From contig NZ_SMRU01000020.1 in assembly GCF_004354015.1 (NCBI RefSeq), forward strand, positions 50,464-114,463: a DNA stretch of 64,000 nucleotides, in the 5' to 3' direction. Positions within the stretch are counted from its first letter, which is position 1, and every line of letters starts with the position of its first letter. The DNA comes from Arthrobacter terricola. GTDB lineage: Bacteria > Actinomycetota > Actinomycetes > Actinomycetales > Micrococcaceae. Below are positions 1-7,056 of the stretch, piece by piece. The notes beneath the pieces are model-generated. The model was given only the letters and a program-made list of their open reading frames with translations. It was not told the DNA's origin and did not search any database. Made by a program: the position numbers and the translations under genes.

Positions 1-74
1 GGCTGGCCCGGCCTTCGTTTGTGAGGAGCGGCTTGGCCCCGACTGCACGGAGACGGAGATCACGTCGTTTGGAT

Positions 75-103
75 TTGGCCTGCCATTCACCGGCAGGTAA
101 AGT
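75..103 (+). promoter_or_regulatory. Promoter of first initiator tRNA
   Basis: TTGGCC at 75-80 and TAAAGT at 98-103 are separated by exactly 17 bp. The start site would lie about 5 bp before the mature tRNA at 115. Assignment rests on the match to the housekeeping consensus and on position only. Confidence 0.5.
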
Positions 104-114
104 AGTAGGTGCGA

Positions 115-188
115 CGCGGGGTGGAGCAGTTCGGTAGCTCGCTGGGCTCATAACCCAGAGGTCACAGGTTCAAATCCTGTCCCCGCAA
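115..188 (+). tRNA. Initiator tRNA-fMet (CAT), CCA not encoded
   Basis: A full cloverleaf can be folded. The acceptor strand CGCGGGG (115-121) faces CCCCGCA (181-187), leaving the C1-A72 mismatch that marks bacterial initiators. The anticodon stem CTGGG/CCCAG carries the three consecutive G:C pairs needed for P-site binding; the anticodon CAT is at 149-151. The T arm is ACAGG-TTCAAAT-CCTGT. A73 is at 188 and the next bases are CT, so CCA must be added after transcription. The body is identical to the second copy at 371. Confidence 0.97.
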
Positions 189-199
189 CTGGAGAAAAA

Positions 200-245
200 G
201 GTCCGGCACAGTGGAAACATTGTGCCGGACCTATTTGTTTTTCCC
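200..245 (+). terminator. Rho-independent terminator of first tRNA
   Basis: GGTCCGGCACA (200-210) and TGTGCCGGACC (221-231) form a perfect 11-bp stem with a 10-nt loop, followed by a T-rich run from 232. Confidence 0.9.
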
Positions 246-370
246 TCGGTGTTTTCGCCCGGTGTTTTCGTCCTTGGGATCTCCGCTGGGCGCTAACCCA
301 CCAATGTGCCGGATGCCACATTCGTTATGTCCTGAGAGTCGCTCGGCATGCGGTAGAGTTGATTCATCGC

Positions 371-447
371 CGCGGGGTGGAGCAGTTCGGTAGCTCGCTG
401 GGCTCATAACCCAGAGGTCACAGGTTCAAATCCTGTCCCCGCAACCA
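371..447 (+). tRNA. Initiator tRNA-fMet (CAT), CCA encoded
   Basis: This is the second, identical initiator tRNA body, with the same C1-A72 mismatch and G:C-rich anticodon stem. Unlike the copy at 115, the discriminator A (444) is followed by genomic CCA (445-447). A possible -10 hexamer TAGAGT lies at 354-359 but no convincing -35 is seen. The flanks differ from those of the first copy, so the duplicated unit is little more than the tRNA itself. Confidence 0.97.
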
Positions 448-450
448 AAA

Positions 451-489
451 GGCAAAGAGTCCGTCCGTATGGATGGGCTCTTTTGCTTT
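451..489 (+). terminator. Terminator of second tRNA
   Basis: GCAAAGAGTCCGTCC pairs imperfectly with GGATGGGCTCTTTTGC around a GTAT loop, followed by TTTT. It begins 3 nt after the encoded CCA. Confidence 0.8.
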
Positions 490-495
490 TCCCAC

Positions 496-780
496 TTATC
501 CACTCGGCCAAAGTGGCTCTGGGCCACCCAGCAGCTCGGTGAAGATCCTGCCCCAGGTGCCGTCGCTCCTGTACCTGTTCTCCCGCTTCCAGACCGTCTG
601 CCAGGGGCCGAATTCGGCCGGCAGATCACGCCACGCCAAATCGTGCTGATACCGGTAAATCATGCCCTCAACTACCCGTCGATCGTCGCGGAACGGACGG
701 CCCCGGCAACCGGCAGAAGAGGGAAGCAATGGTTGAATGCGGTCCCATTGTCCGTCTGTCAGAACAGAGGTAGATGACAT
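496..780 (-). pseudogene. Truncated IS5-family transposase (N-terminal fragment)
   Basis: The fragment reads MSSTSVLTDGQWDRIQPLLP and continues with RGRPFRDDRRVVEGMIYRYQ and a W-RDLP-FGPWQTV segment. This is the conserved N-terminal helical region of IS5/IS427-group transposases. Only about 95 residues remain before a TAA at 496-498; the DDE catalytic core is absent and the sequence runs into the tRNA terminator. The homologous part seems to stop near the TELL residues, so the last dozen codons are probably junction sequence. It is a dead remnant and marks past insertion just 3' of the tRNA. Whether it once carried the neighbouring operon cannot be told. Confidence 0.85.
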
Positions 781-1019
781 GGTCCAATCGTCCCTGATCA
801 CCGGCGACGATTTAGGAGACACGCCTAGGTGTAAACCCCAATAAACACTCATGTCCGGCCTAAAGCACACCTAGAAGCGGCATTTCACACCTAATTTGGG
901 TGCCTTTTCGCAGCTCTGAGCTCCTGGACGGGACATGGCGGGATTACTTTCTTAGACGGGGGAACCACATATGGTGGTTGAAGTTTTCCCCTGTCAGTTC
1001 AAGGAAACAGGAGGAAGTA
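781..1019. other. Intergenic region upstream of peptide operon, with short repeats
   Basis: There is no gene in this 239-bp stretch. A degenerate palindrome surrounds CCTAGG (about 819-832). The element CAC[G/A]CCTA occurs at about 820, 866 and 886. It may be the end of the IS5 remnant or an operator for the operon that follows. A strong AGGAGG (1009-1014) sits 5 nt before the ATG at 1020. No convincing sigma-70 promoter could be fixed by eye. Confidence 0.4.
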
Positions 1020-1265
1020 ATGCAGAAAGTCGGAACGATGTTGCTAACAGCGCCGGTGCAGATGCGACAGCAGGCGGTGAGCCTCATCGGACCCCGCCAA
1101 AACGACGCCGTTTGGTTCCTGGTCGTTATCCCAATCGCGGCCATCCTTTTCATGGGATTGGTCGGGGCCTGGTTCTGGTATTGCCAGCAGCGCGGAGCTT
1201 GGCCCGCAATGGATATGCCGAGTTGGGAATCCGGGGGTACCTGGAAGCTCTACTGCAAGGCTTAG
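1020..1265 (+). CDS. Small single-span peptide with Cys-bounded C-terminal tail; candidate secreted peptide precursor
   Basis: This gene encodes 81 residues of no recognised family. The start is fixed by AGGAGG five bases before the ATG. Residues 1-29 are amphipathic with R16 and R26. Residues 30-54 form one very hydrophobic span ending in WFWY. Residues 55-81 form a Trp/Gly-rich tail with Cys at 55 and 79, which a disulfide could close into a loop. By the positive-inside rule the tail would face outward. The stop lies 12-24 nt before the ABC ATPase start, in one operon with a permease and an HExxH membrane protease. That context suggests a precursor cut at or in the membrane and released: a bacteriocin, signal or surface peptide. 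It could instead be a small subunit of the transporter. Function is inferred from context only. Confidence 0.65.
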   Translation: MQKVGTMLLTAPVQMRQQAVSLIGPRQNDAVWFLVVIPIAAILFMGLVGAWFWYCQQRGAWPAMDMPSWESGGTWKLYCKA

Positions 1266-1289
1266 AGCCCAATAAAGGTGAATGAACCA

Positions 1290-2087
1290 TTGAATTCTTT
1301 GTATTTCACCTGCAGGGTCGAGGAGCTCGCAAAAGACTATGGAAAGGTGCAGGCCGTGCGAAACATCTCGTTCGACCTCGTGCCTGGGGAAGTCTTCGGT
1401 CTCCTCGGCCCCAACGGGTCGGGCAAATCAACGATCCTCCACATCCTCACGGGGTTGCTGGATGCAAACCGGGGCAGCGTCGAAGTAAATGGCGTTTGTA
1501 TTAAGGACAAGGATTCCCGGCAATGGATTGGGTTCGCGCCCGATGACCTACCGTTGCCCGTGTCCTTGACGGCTGTCGAATACCTGAACCTTCACCATCG
1601 GCTTCGGAAGCGGGATGACCGGAAGGTTGCCATCCGTTTGGCCGAAGCGCTAGGCCTCTCTGGCGCTCTCGGGCGATCTATCAGCAGCTATTCACATGGA
1701 ATGAAGCGGAAGCTGCAATTGATTGCGGCCGTTATGCATTCCCCTGACTTACTGATTCTCGATGAGCCGTTTCGCGGCCTCGACCCCGAGGCATCCTCCG
1801 TGCTTCGGGATCTACTGCGAATTTTCACCGGTGCCGGTGGTTCTGTGCTAATTGCCACACATGACATGCTGCGAGCTGAGCTCGACTGCGATCGAGTAAT
1901 GATCCTCTATAACGGTGAACAAGCGGCCTTGGGCAGCCCGTCTGCGCTGCGCGAAGCGTATGGAGGCCTTGCATCGCTGGAGGACGTATTCCTTCAAGCA
2001 ACGAAACTTGACGAGTTTCAGGTCCGACGCCGGGAACAGCTACGGGCAGCGCTCAGCTTTGACCAACATGGGGAGGAGCTTAGATGA
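1290..2087 (+). CDS. ABC transporter ATP-binding protein
   Basis: This 265-residue ABC ATPase probably powers the permease at 2371. Counting from the TTG at 1290, Walker A is GPNGSGKST (residues 40-48). The signature is SHGMKRK rather than canonical SGGQ, Walker B is LLILDEPFRGLDP, and the H-loop is IATHD. The signature and single-domain size fit the CcmA/NatA-like group that serves peptide export, immunity or drug efflux. A GTG at 1278 is in frame and would add four residues. The TTG at 1290 is preferred because GGTGA lies 8 nt upstream, while nothing resembling a ribosome site precedes 1278. The stop overlaps the next start as ATGA, indicating coupling. The substrate is unknown. Confidence 0.9.
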   Translation: MNSLYFTCRVEELAKDYGKVQAVRNISFDLVPGEVFGLLGPNGSGKSTILHILTGLLDANRGSVEVNGVCIKDKDSRQWIGFAPDDLPLPVSLTAVEYLNLHHRLRKRDDRKVAIRLAEALGLSGALGRSISSYSHGMKRKLQLIAAVMHSPDLLILDEPFRGLDPEASSVLRDLLRIFTGAGGSVLIATHDMLRAELDCDRVMILYNGEQAALGSPSALREAYGGLASLEDVFLQATKLDEFQVRRREQLRAALSFDQHGEELR

Positions 2088-2371
2088 ACAAGACTTCAAG
2101 ACTTATCGCGGCGGCAATTGGTGGACTCGGTGCGGGATTCGCTATTGCGTTTATCCTGTGCGTAGCCACCAGTGTGGTTGCCATTTCAACGGACGCCACG
2201 GCCACCCTGCCTGGCCTTTTCACCGCAACTGCTGGGAGTGAGAACGGTGCGCTAGCTCTGGAGTTCAAACCCAGCTTTCTCGGAATTGCCGCGGTCGTTT
2301 GCTTGACTGCATTGATTAATGTCCTGGTCGCTATGCGAGGCGGCAATCACGGATCCTCGGGTCACCGCTGA
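2084..2371 (+). CDS. Small two-span membrane protein, unknown function
   Basis: This 95-residue protein is not from a family I recognise. Two hydrophobic segments (about residues 8-34 and 65-84) flank a roughly 30-residue polar/Thr-rich loop probably outside the cell. The tail ends RGGNHGSSGHR, with basic residues suggesting a cytoplasmic end. It starts with an ATGA overlap on the ATPase gene and its TGA overlaps the permease ATG, so it is translated as part of the transporter unit. Possible roles are an accessory permease subunit, a chaperone for the 81-residue peptide, or an immunity protein. None can be chosen from sequence alone. Confidence 0.7.
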   Translation: MNKTSRLIAAAIGGLGAGFAIAFILCVATSVVAISTDATATLPGLFTATAGSENGALALEFKPSFLGIAAVVCLTALINVLVAMRGGNHGSSGHR

Positions 2372-3879
2372 TGAGCTCCGTAATCACGGTCGCCCGATTC
2401 ACTCTGACAGCCTGGACGCGGGAGACAGCCGGGCAGCTCCGGCTTCCCGGTTCTACCGTCAAAGTGTTCGCTGCTCTGTCTGTTGTCGGGGCAGTAGCTT
2501 TTGGCACAATTCTTGCGTTGATGGTCTCGGGCACCGAAGGAGCACTGCAGCTCACTCTAACGCCCGGATCGCTTTCCTTCATGCTGGGCGGCTCGTTCCT
2601 GACGATCGCGTTTCTCACTACATTGTTTTCGGTCCTCGGCCCTTCTCGAAACTGCCTAGCGACCGTGCTGGAGATGCTGCCCGTTTCTCGGCGGGCAGTC
2701 TTCGTTGGATTGCAGATCCCGGTCTTGGCTTTGTCCTATATTCTGTCCTTCAGCCTTTGCATCCCGTCGCTCGCCGTTTTGTGGCGTAGCAAGGTTGATT
2801 GGTGGTCGGCTGCCGTCGCATCAATTCTTCTTGTGGCTTTCCTAGCCTCCGCCCAGTTGCTGATCTTGACGCTGTTCCAAAGTCTTGGTTTTGGGTTCAG
2901 GCGTTGGCTTCGGCTGCCCCGCTACTATGCCTCCAGTTTCGCGGGAGTTTGCTGTTTTGCAGCTAGCATTCTGCTGGTCTGGGTCGATGCCCTGCCCCTG
3001 CCGGAGAGTATGGCTGATACGGTCGAAGCCCCCCGTAATTTTGCAATGCATCGCGTTTGGGGGCGGACACTTGCCCCGTTGTGGACCGGGGTCCCTCTTT
3101 GGTGGCTTGACTTCGTATTGGCCTTGCTTTGGCTCGTGATTCCGCTGGGTCTGATGCTTCTCGTAGCCCGTCTTGACGTCGACAATCAGGAGGATGTGAC
3201 GCTCCGGCTTTTCGCCAACGCTCCATTTCCCCGGAACCATATTCTTGCTGCGGCATACATTGACGGAATGCAATTACTGCGGAGTCACCAATTCATGGTG
3301 TTGGTTCTCCTATTAGCGATCGGGCTAGGCGGTGTCGTTACCTTGGGCAGCCAGCCTGATCTCAGACTCTTCGCAGCGGCGGCGGCACCGAGTCTAGCTA
3401 TAGCCCCCTGTTTCATCGGCATGCAGTCCTATGGGCTGACAAGTCGAACCCATTGGCTCCAACGCCACCTCACTGCGCGTGCAAATGCGTGGGCGGCACC
3501 AAAAATCATTGCGTGTGCAACGATCTCGTTTGCGATTGGCGTTCTATTTGTCGGAGCGTTGTTCGCTGCGGGTCTTCTCACAGCCGAGCAATGGCCCCGT
3601 CTCATACCCGATGCCGTCCTGGCCTGGACCGCTGCCATGATTGGAGGAGTCCTCGTTCCGTTCAGTCGGGAGCAGCCTTTGGCTAGCGGTGCCACGGGCT
3701 TCACCATATTCCTTATCTACTGCGCTTCATCTTCTGCAGCACGGTGGGCGGGGGCGCAGCTCGGAAAGCAATTCGGCGATGTAGCCTACCTCGGAGAAGC
3801 CATCGCCAGCGTGCCTATCGGACTCATCCAAGCTCTGGCTCTAGGACTTGTCGTGATGCGTGTTTCCAAGGATGTTTGA
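2371..3879 (+). CDS. ABC transporter permease, large polytopic
   Basis: This 502-residue integral membrane protein has many hydrophobic segments through its whole length (about twelve by eye), the size of two fused six-span half permeases. It has no ATPase motif, so it depends on the gene at 1290. TGATG overlap with the preceding gene shows tight coupling, and its last codons overlap the start of the HExxH protein. Base composition looks less GC-rich than the flanking genes (one line checked, 2461-2520, is 50% G+C). This gene and the ATPase most likely form the exporter or immunity pump of the peptide cassette. The family could not be named. Confidence 0.8.
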   Translation: MSSVITVARFTLTAWTRETAGQLRLPGSTVKVFAALSVVGAVAFGTILALMVSGTEGALQLTLTPGSLSFMLGGSFLTIAFLTTLFSVLGPSRNCLATVLEMLPVSRRAVFVGLQIPVLALSYILSFSLCIPSLAVLWRSKVDWWSAAVASILLVAFLASAQLLILTLFQSLGFGFRRWLRLPRYYASSFAGVCCFAASILLVWVDALPLPESMADTVEAPRNFAMHRVWGRTLAPLWTGVPLWWLDFVLALLWLVIPLGLMLLVARLDVDNQEDVTLRLFANAPFPRNHILAAAYIDGMQLLRSHQFMVLVLLLAIGLGGVVTLGSQPDLRLFAAAAAPSLAIAPCFIGMQSYGLTSRTHWLQRHLTARANAWAAPKIIACATISFAIGVLFVGALFAAGLLTAEQWPRLIPDAVLAWTAAMIGGVLVPFSREQPLASGATGFTIFLIYCASSSAARWAGAQLGKQFGDVAYLGEAIASVPIGLIQALALGLVVMRVSKDV

Positions 3880-4645
3880 CCGCATCGCCGGGTGGACCGT
3901 GCTTCGCCCGGTTGACGGTATTGTCCAGCAGAATGGAATGTGGGACTACCCGCCTCTAGGAATATCCATTCCCGCCCCTCCGCTGCTACTCACGCCGGAC
4001 AGCTGCCCCGAGGCATTTGTACGCGCGCGCGAGGCGGTCGATCTTGGCCTAGCGTCGGCTCGACGATCTGGCCGGTGCAATCTTCTGGGCAAATTGCTCC
4101 GAACTGATGCTCTGCCCGCGACTGAATCGATTGTTGTGCCTTCCGGCAAAGGGCCTTCACAAGCCCGGGTGCTAGTAATGATGCTCAGAAGTCTGGGGTG
4201 GCCTCTCGTGCTCACAGCTGCAGTCTGGTGTGGAATGGAGGTCGCCGGTCTGCGCGTCCTTGCCTTGCTGTGTTCGTTAGTCTTTTTTGTCCTCGTGTCA
4301 CTTATTTTGCACGAACTTGGACACATCCTGGTCTTCCGGTTCTATGCGCCGGCTACCCCTGCTCTATTCACAGTCCGCGCAGGGAGGTTCCGGTTCATTC
4401 GATGCTCTCTGCCGAGGCATCAAGACCTCACGGTAACGATCGCGGGCCCGATTGGAGCGTTCTTCCTGCCAGCTTTGCTGGTACCTCTCCATCATTGGAT
4501 ACCCATCCCGTTCTGGACCTCAATGGTGGTGGCGGTGTCGCATCTTGCCTTGTTGCTCCGCAACGATGGCGACGGACAAATGCTGCGCGAGGCACTGAGG
4601 CAGGGCCCGCTGGACCGCTCCGTAGCAAATACTAGGATTTCCTAG
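3872..4645 (+). CDS. M50-like HExxH membrane metalloprotease
   Basis: This is a 257-residue protein from the ATG at 3872, or 261 from an in-frame GTG at 3860. Neither start has a well-spaced ribosome site; the ATG is preferred because it overlaps the permease stop. A cytoplasmic N-terminal half is followed by several hydrophobic segments. One holds LHELGH, with zinc ligands His147 and His151 and catalytic Glu148. A distal RNDGDGQ segment (Asp232/Asp234) sits where M50 proteases supply their third ligand. Site-2-type proteases of this size accompany small-peptide ABC operons such as Bacillus yyd, so cleavage of the 81-residue peptide is the natural hypothesis. No radical-SAM or cyclase gene is present here. 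Confidence 0.75.
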   Translation: MFDRIAGWTVLRPVDGIVQQNGMWDYPPLGISIPAPPLLLTPDSCPEAFVRAREAVDLGLASARRSGRCNLLGKLLRTDALPATESIVVPSGKGPSQARVLVMMLRSLGWPLVLTAAVWCGMEVAGLRVLALLCSLVFFVLVSLILHELGHILVFRFYAPATPALFTVRAGRFRFIRCSLPRHQDLTVTIAGPIGAFFLPALLVPLHHWIPIPFWTSMVVAVSHLALLLRNDGDGQMLREALRQGPLDRSVANTRIS

Positions 4646-4649
4646 TATT
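4628..4649. repeat. Perfect 10-bp palindrome over the operon stop codon
   Basis: AATACTAGGA (4628-4637), a TT centre and TCCTAGTATT (4640-4649) form a perfect inverted repeat that contains the TAG stop (4643-4645) of the metalloprotease gene. It is AT-rich and lacks a T tract, so it could be a 3'-end hairpin, an operator or an element boundary. Confidence 0.75.
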
Positions 4650-4780
4650 CTCGTCTCAACGCGAGTTCATCCGCATCGAGGGAGCTGTTGAATGAAGAAC
4701 GCCATGCTCGTCAAGCACGTGCAGGGCCCGGCTGAACGGTGCAAAACCCGCCTCACAATGGCCCGATGCAACTGACGGCG

Positions 4781-4816
4781 TAACAGGCTTTGGCCGGTTC
4801 AGCCCGAAGCCTGTTA
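4781..4816. repeat. Stem-loop upstream of cytochrome b gene
   Basis: TAACAGGCTT (4781-4790) and AAGCCTGTTA (4807-4816) are perfect inverted repeats with a 16-nt interior. It lies in the 220-bp gap between the accessory operon and the next gene and could be a terminator or leader structure. Nothing else was recognised in that gap. Confidence 0.6.
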
Positions 4817-4865
4817 GCTTGATGCGTCCGTGATTGCAAAGTTCCTCCGAGAGGTGTCTGAGAAG

Positions 4866-5795
4866 ATGTCCACCCCCGCCAAAAAGTCGACGGCTGCCAG
4901 AAGCAAATGGTCCCAACCCCTCTGGGTGGTTCCAGGCGTGCTGATTGTGCTTTTGCTCATTGTCTTGTTGGCCAAATGGTTGACCGGCTTGTCGGGAGTG
5001 CAATCGTTCCTGCATGACTATCCGGGTGCGTCAAGCCTGCCGGACAATGCTCCCGTCGGGTTTCCGGCCTGGCTTGGCTGGCAGCATTTCCTGAATGTCT
5101 TCTTCATGGTGCTGATCGTCCGCTCAGGATGGCAGGTGCGTACGGCCAAGAGGCCTCCTGCCATGTGGACCCGGAACAACAAGGGCTTCATCCGTACCAA
5201 GGGTGCCCCGACCAAGATCAGCCTGGATCTCTGGTTTCACCTGACCCTGGACGCTCTCTGGGTACTGAACGGCATTATCTTCCTCATCGTGATCTTTGCG
5301 ACCGGCCAGTGGATGCGGATCATCCCCACCAATTGGGATGTCTTCCCGAACGCCATTTCTGCAGCACTCCAGTACGCCTCGTTGAATTGGCCTACCGAGG
5401 ACGGTTGGGTCAACTACAACGCCCTGCAGCTCCTGACCTACTTCGTCACCGTCTTCATTGCCGCCCCGCTTGCCATCCTCACGGGCCTTCGCACCTCGTC
5501 GGCTTGGCCAAAGAAGGCGGCGGTCAACAAGTTCTATCCCATCGAGTGGGCCCGGGCGGTGCACTTCCCCACGATGGTGTACTTCGTGCTGTTCACCATC
5601 GTGCATGTCACCCTGGTCCTCGCCACAGGGGCCCTGAGGAACCTCAACCACATGTACGGCAGCAGCGACGACATCAACTGGGTGGGCTTCGCGATTTTCG
5701 CGGTGTCTCTCCTGGTGATTGTCGGCGCGTGGTTCCTTGCCAGGCCGTTGTTCCTCCGCCCTGTCGCTTCGTTGATGGGGAAAGTCAGCAAGTAA
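4866..5795 (+). CDS. Cytochrome b561/b6-type integral membrane protein
   Basis: This 309-residue membrane protein resembles the diheme cytochrome b subunits that shuttle electrons between quinols and a redox partner. About five hydrophobic helices are visible (from roughly residues 20, 75, 125, 190 and 245). His residues in GWQHFL, WFHLTL, AVHFPT and IVHVTL are candidate heme ligands. The N-terminus is basic (KKSTAARSK). The ATG at 4866 gives a compact N-terminus; an in-frame start at 4830 would add 12 residues. No catalytic partner subunit (molybdopterin or hydrogenase) is adjacent. The next gene, an acyl-CoA dehydrogenase, is on the same strand 43 bp on. Confidence 0.8.
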   Translation: MSTPAKKSTAARSKWSQPLWVVPGVLIVLLLIVLLAKWLTGLSGVQSFLHDYPGASSLPDNAPVGFPAWLGWQHFLNVFFMVLIVRSGWQVRTAKRPPAMWTRNNKGFIRTKGAPTKISLDLWFHLTLDALWVLNGIIFLIVIFATGQWMRIIPTNWDVFPNAISAALQYASLNWPTEDGWVNYNALQLLTYFVTVFIAAPLAILTGLRTSSAWPKKAAVNKFYPIEWARAVHFPTMVYFVLFTIVHVTLVLATGALRNLNHMYGSSDDINWVGFAIFAVSLLVIVGAWFLARPLFLRPVASLMGKVSK

Positions 5796-5838
5796 ACGCA
5801 TAACCATGAGGCCGGACAACCCGGCAGAAGGAGTGCCA

Positions 5839-6975
5839 ATGTTTGAGCTCACAGAGGACCAGCAAGCGATGGTGGAGATGGTGCGTGACTTCGCCGCCAA
5901 GGCCATCGCGCCGCACTCCGCCGAGTGGGACGAGACCAAGCACTTTCCCGTGGATGTCCTTCGCGAGGCCGGCACTCTTGGCATGGGCAGTATCTATGTC
6001 AGCGAGGAGTTCGGCGGTTCGGGGCTCACGCGTTCGGACGCCGCGCTGATTTTTGAGGAACTGTCCAAGGCCGACCCCACCATCGCGGCTTACATTTCCA
6101 TCCACAACATGGTGGTGTGGATGATCGACGCCTTCGGAAACGATCAACAGCGGGCGCAGTGGGTTCCGCAACTTGCCGCCATGGAGGAATTGGGCAGCTA
6201 TTGCCTCACGGAACCGGGAGCGGGTTCCGACGCCGCCGCGCTGAGCACCAAGGCAGTGCTCGACGGCGACAATTACGTTCTCAACGGGACCAAACAGTTC
6301 ATTTCGGGCGCCGGAGTCTCCAGCTTGTATGTGGTGATGGCCCGGACATCGGACACGGGCAGCCACGGAATCACGGCGATCGTTGTGCCGGCAGACTCGC
6401 CCGGCCTCTCGTTCGGCCCCAACGAAAAGAAGATGGGCTGGAACGCCCAACCTACCCGCCAAGTCATCTTCAAGGACGTGCGCGTCCCCGTGGCGAACCG
6501 GCTCGGCGAGGAAGGCAGCGGTTTCGGCATTGCGATGAAAGGCCTCAACGGCGGGCGGGTGAATATGGGGGCTTGCTCACTCGGGGGTGGCCAAGCGGCC
6601 TTGGACAAGTCCATCGCGTACCTTAAATCACGCTCGGCTTTCGGCGGCCCTCTCATCAACCAGCAGTCCCTGCTGTTTGATATTGCGGACATGGACACGG
6701 AACTCGAGACCGCACGGACGCTGGTCATGCGCGCGGCAGACGCCTTGGACAGGGGCGCCCCGGATACGGTGAGGCTCTGTGCCATGGCGAAGCGAGTGGC
6801 CACGGACGCCGGATTCAATGTGGCGAACAAAGCCATCCAGCTGCACGGCGGCTATGGGTACTTGTCCGAGTACGGCCTTGAGAAGATCGCCAGGGATTTG
6901 CGGGTCCATCAGATTCTCGAAGGCAGCAACGAGATCATGCGACTAATTATCGGCAGGCTAGCGGTAGGGGCATAA
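5839..6975 (+). CDS. Acyl-CoA dehydrogenase (isobutyryl-CoA dehydrogenase-like)
   Basis: This 378-residue flavoenzyme oxidises an acyl-CoA to its enoyl-CoA. The three ACAD domains are in order: an N-terminal helical domain, the FAD/substrate signature CLTEPGAGSDAAA with NGTKQFISGAG, and a C-terminal helical domain. Near the C-terminus AIQLHGGYGYLSEY and QILEGSNEIMR hold the usual FAD contacts and catalytic-region residues. Overall wording is closest to branched-chain (isobutyryl-CoA, ACAD8) enzymes of valine breakdown, but substrate assignment is tentative. The start is set by AAGGAG (5828-5833) five bases before the ATG. Electrons would go to EtfBA, encoded at 12265-14034. Confidence 0.9.
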   Translation: MFELTEDQQAMVEMVRDFAAKAIAPHSAEWDETKHFPVDVLREAGTLGMGSIYVSEEFGGSGLTRSDAALIFEELSKADPTIAAYISIHNMVVWMIDAFGNDQQRAQWVPQLAAMEELGSYCLTEPGAGSDAAALSTKAVLDGDNYVLNGTKQFISGAGVSSLYVVMARTSDTGSHGITAIVVPADSPGLSFGPNEKKMGWNAQPTRQVIFKDVRVPVANRLGEEGSGFGIAMKGLNGGRVNMGACSLGGGQAALDKSIAYLKSRSAFGGPLINQQSLLFDIADMDTELETARTLVMRAADALDRGAPDTVRLCAMAKRVATDAGFNVANKAIQLHGGYGYLSEYGLEKIARDLRVHQILEGSNEIMRLIIGRLAVGA

Positions 6976-7004
6976 AGGCTGCACGCCCGAACAGCACCAG
7001 AAAC

Positions 7005-7041
7005 AAGGATGGCCGGACCCGTACGGGTCCGGCCATCCTTT
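7005..7041. terminator. Bidirectional terminator between convergent genes
   Basis: AAGGATGGCCGGACCC (7005-7020) and its perfect complement (7025-7040) enclose a GTAC loop. The 16-bp stem lies between the acyl-CoA dehydrogenase and the convergent pspA gene. Confidence 0.92.
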
Positions 7042-7056
7042 CGTTGCGGCTGTTTG

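Noticed and set aside
971..1285. Alternative 104-codon reading frame across the 81-residue peptide gene
   Set aside because: It lacks a ribosome site, encodes a low-complexity Arg/Gly-rich chain, and overlaps the next gene start. The 1020 frame has AGGAGG at ideal spacing and a clean membrane span.
4646..4830. Duplicate of the tRNA-fMet 3' end as a right attachment site
   Set aside because: I looked for a copy of the T-arm/acceptor sequence here and found none; no integrase gene is present, so integration by site-specific recombination is not supported.
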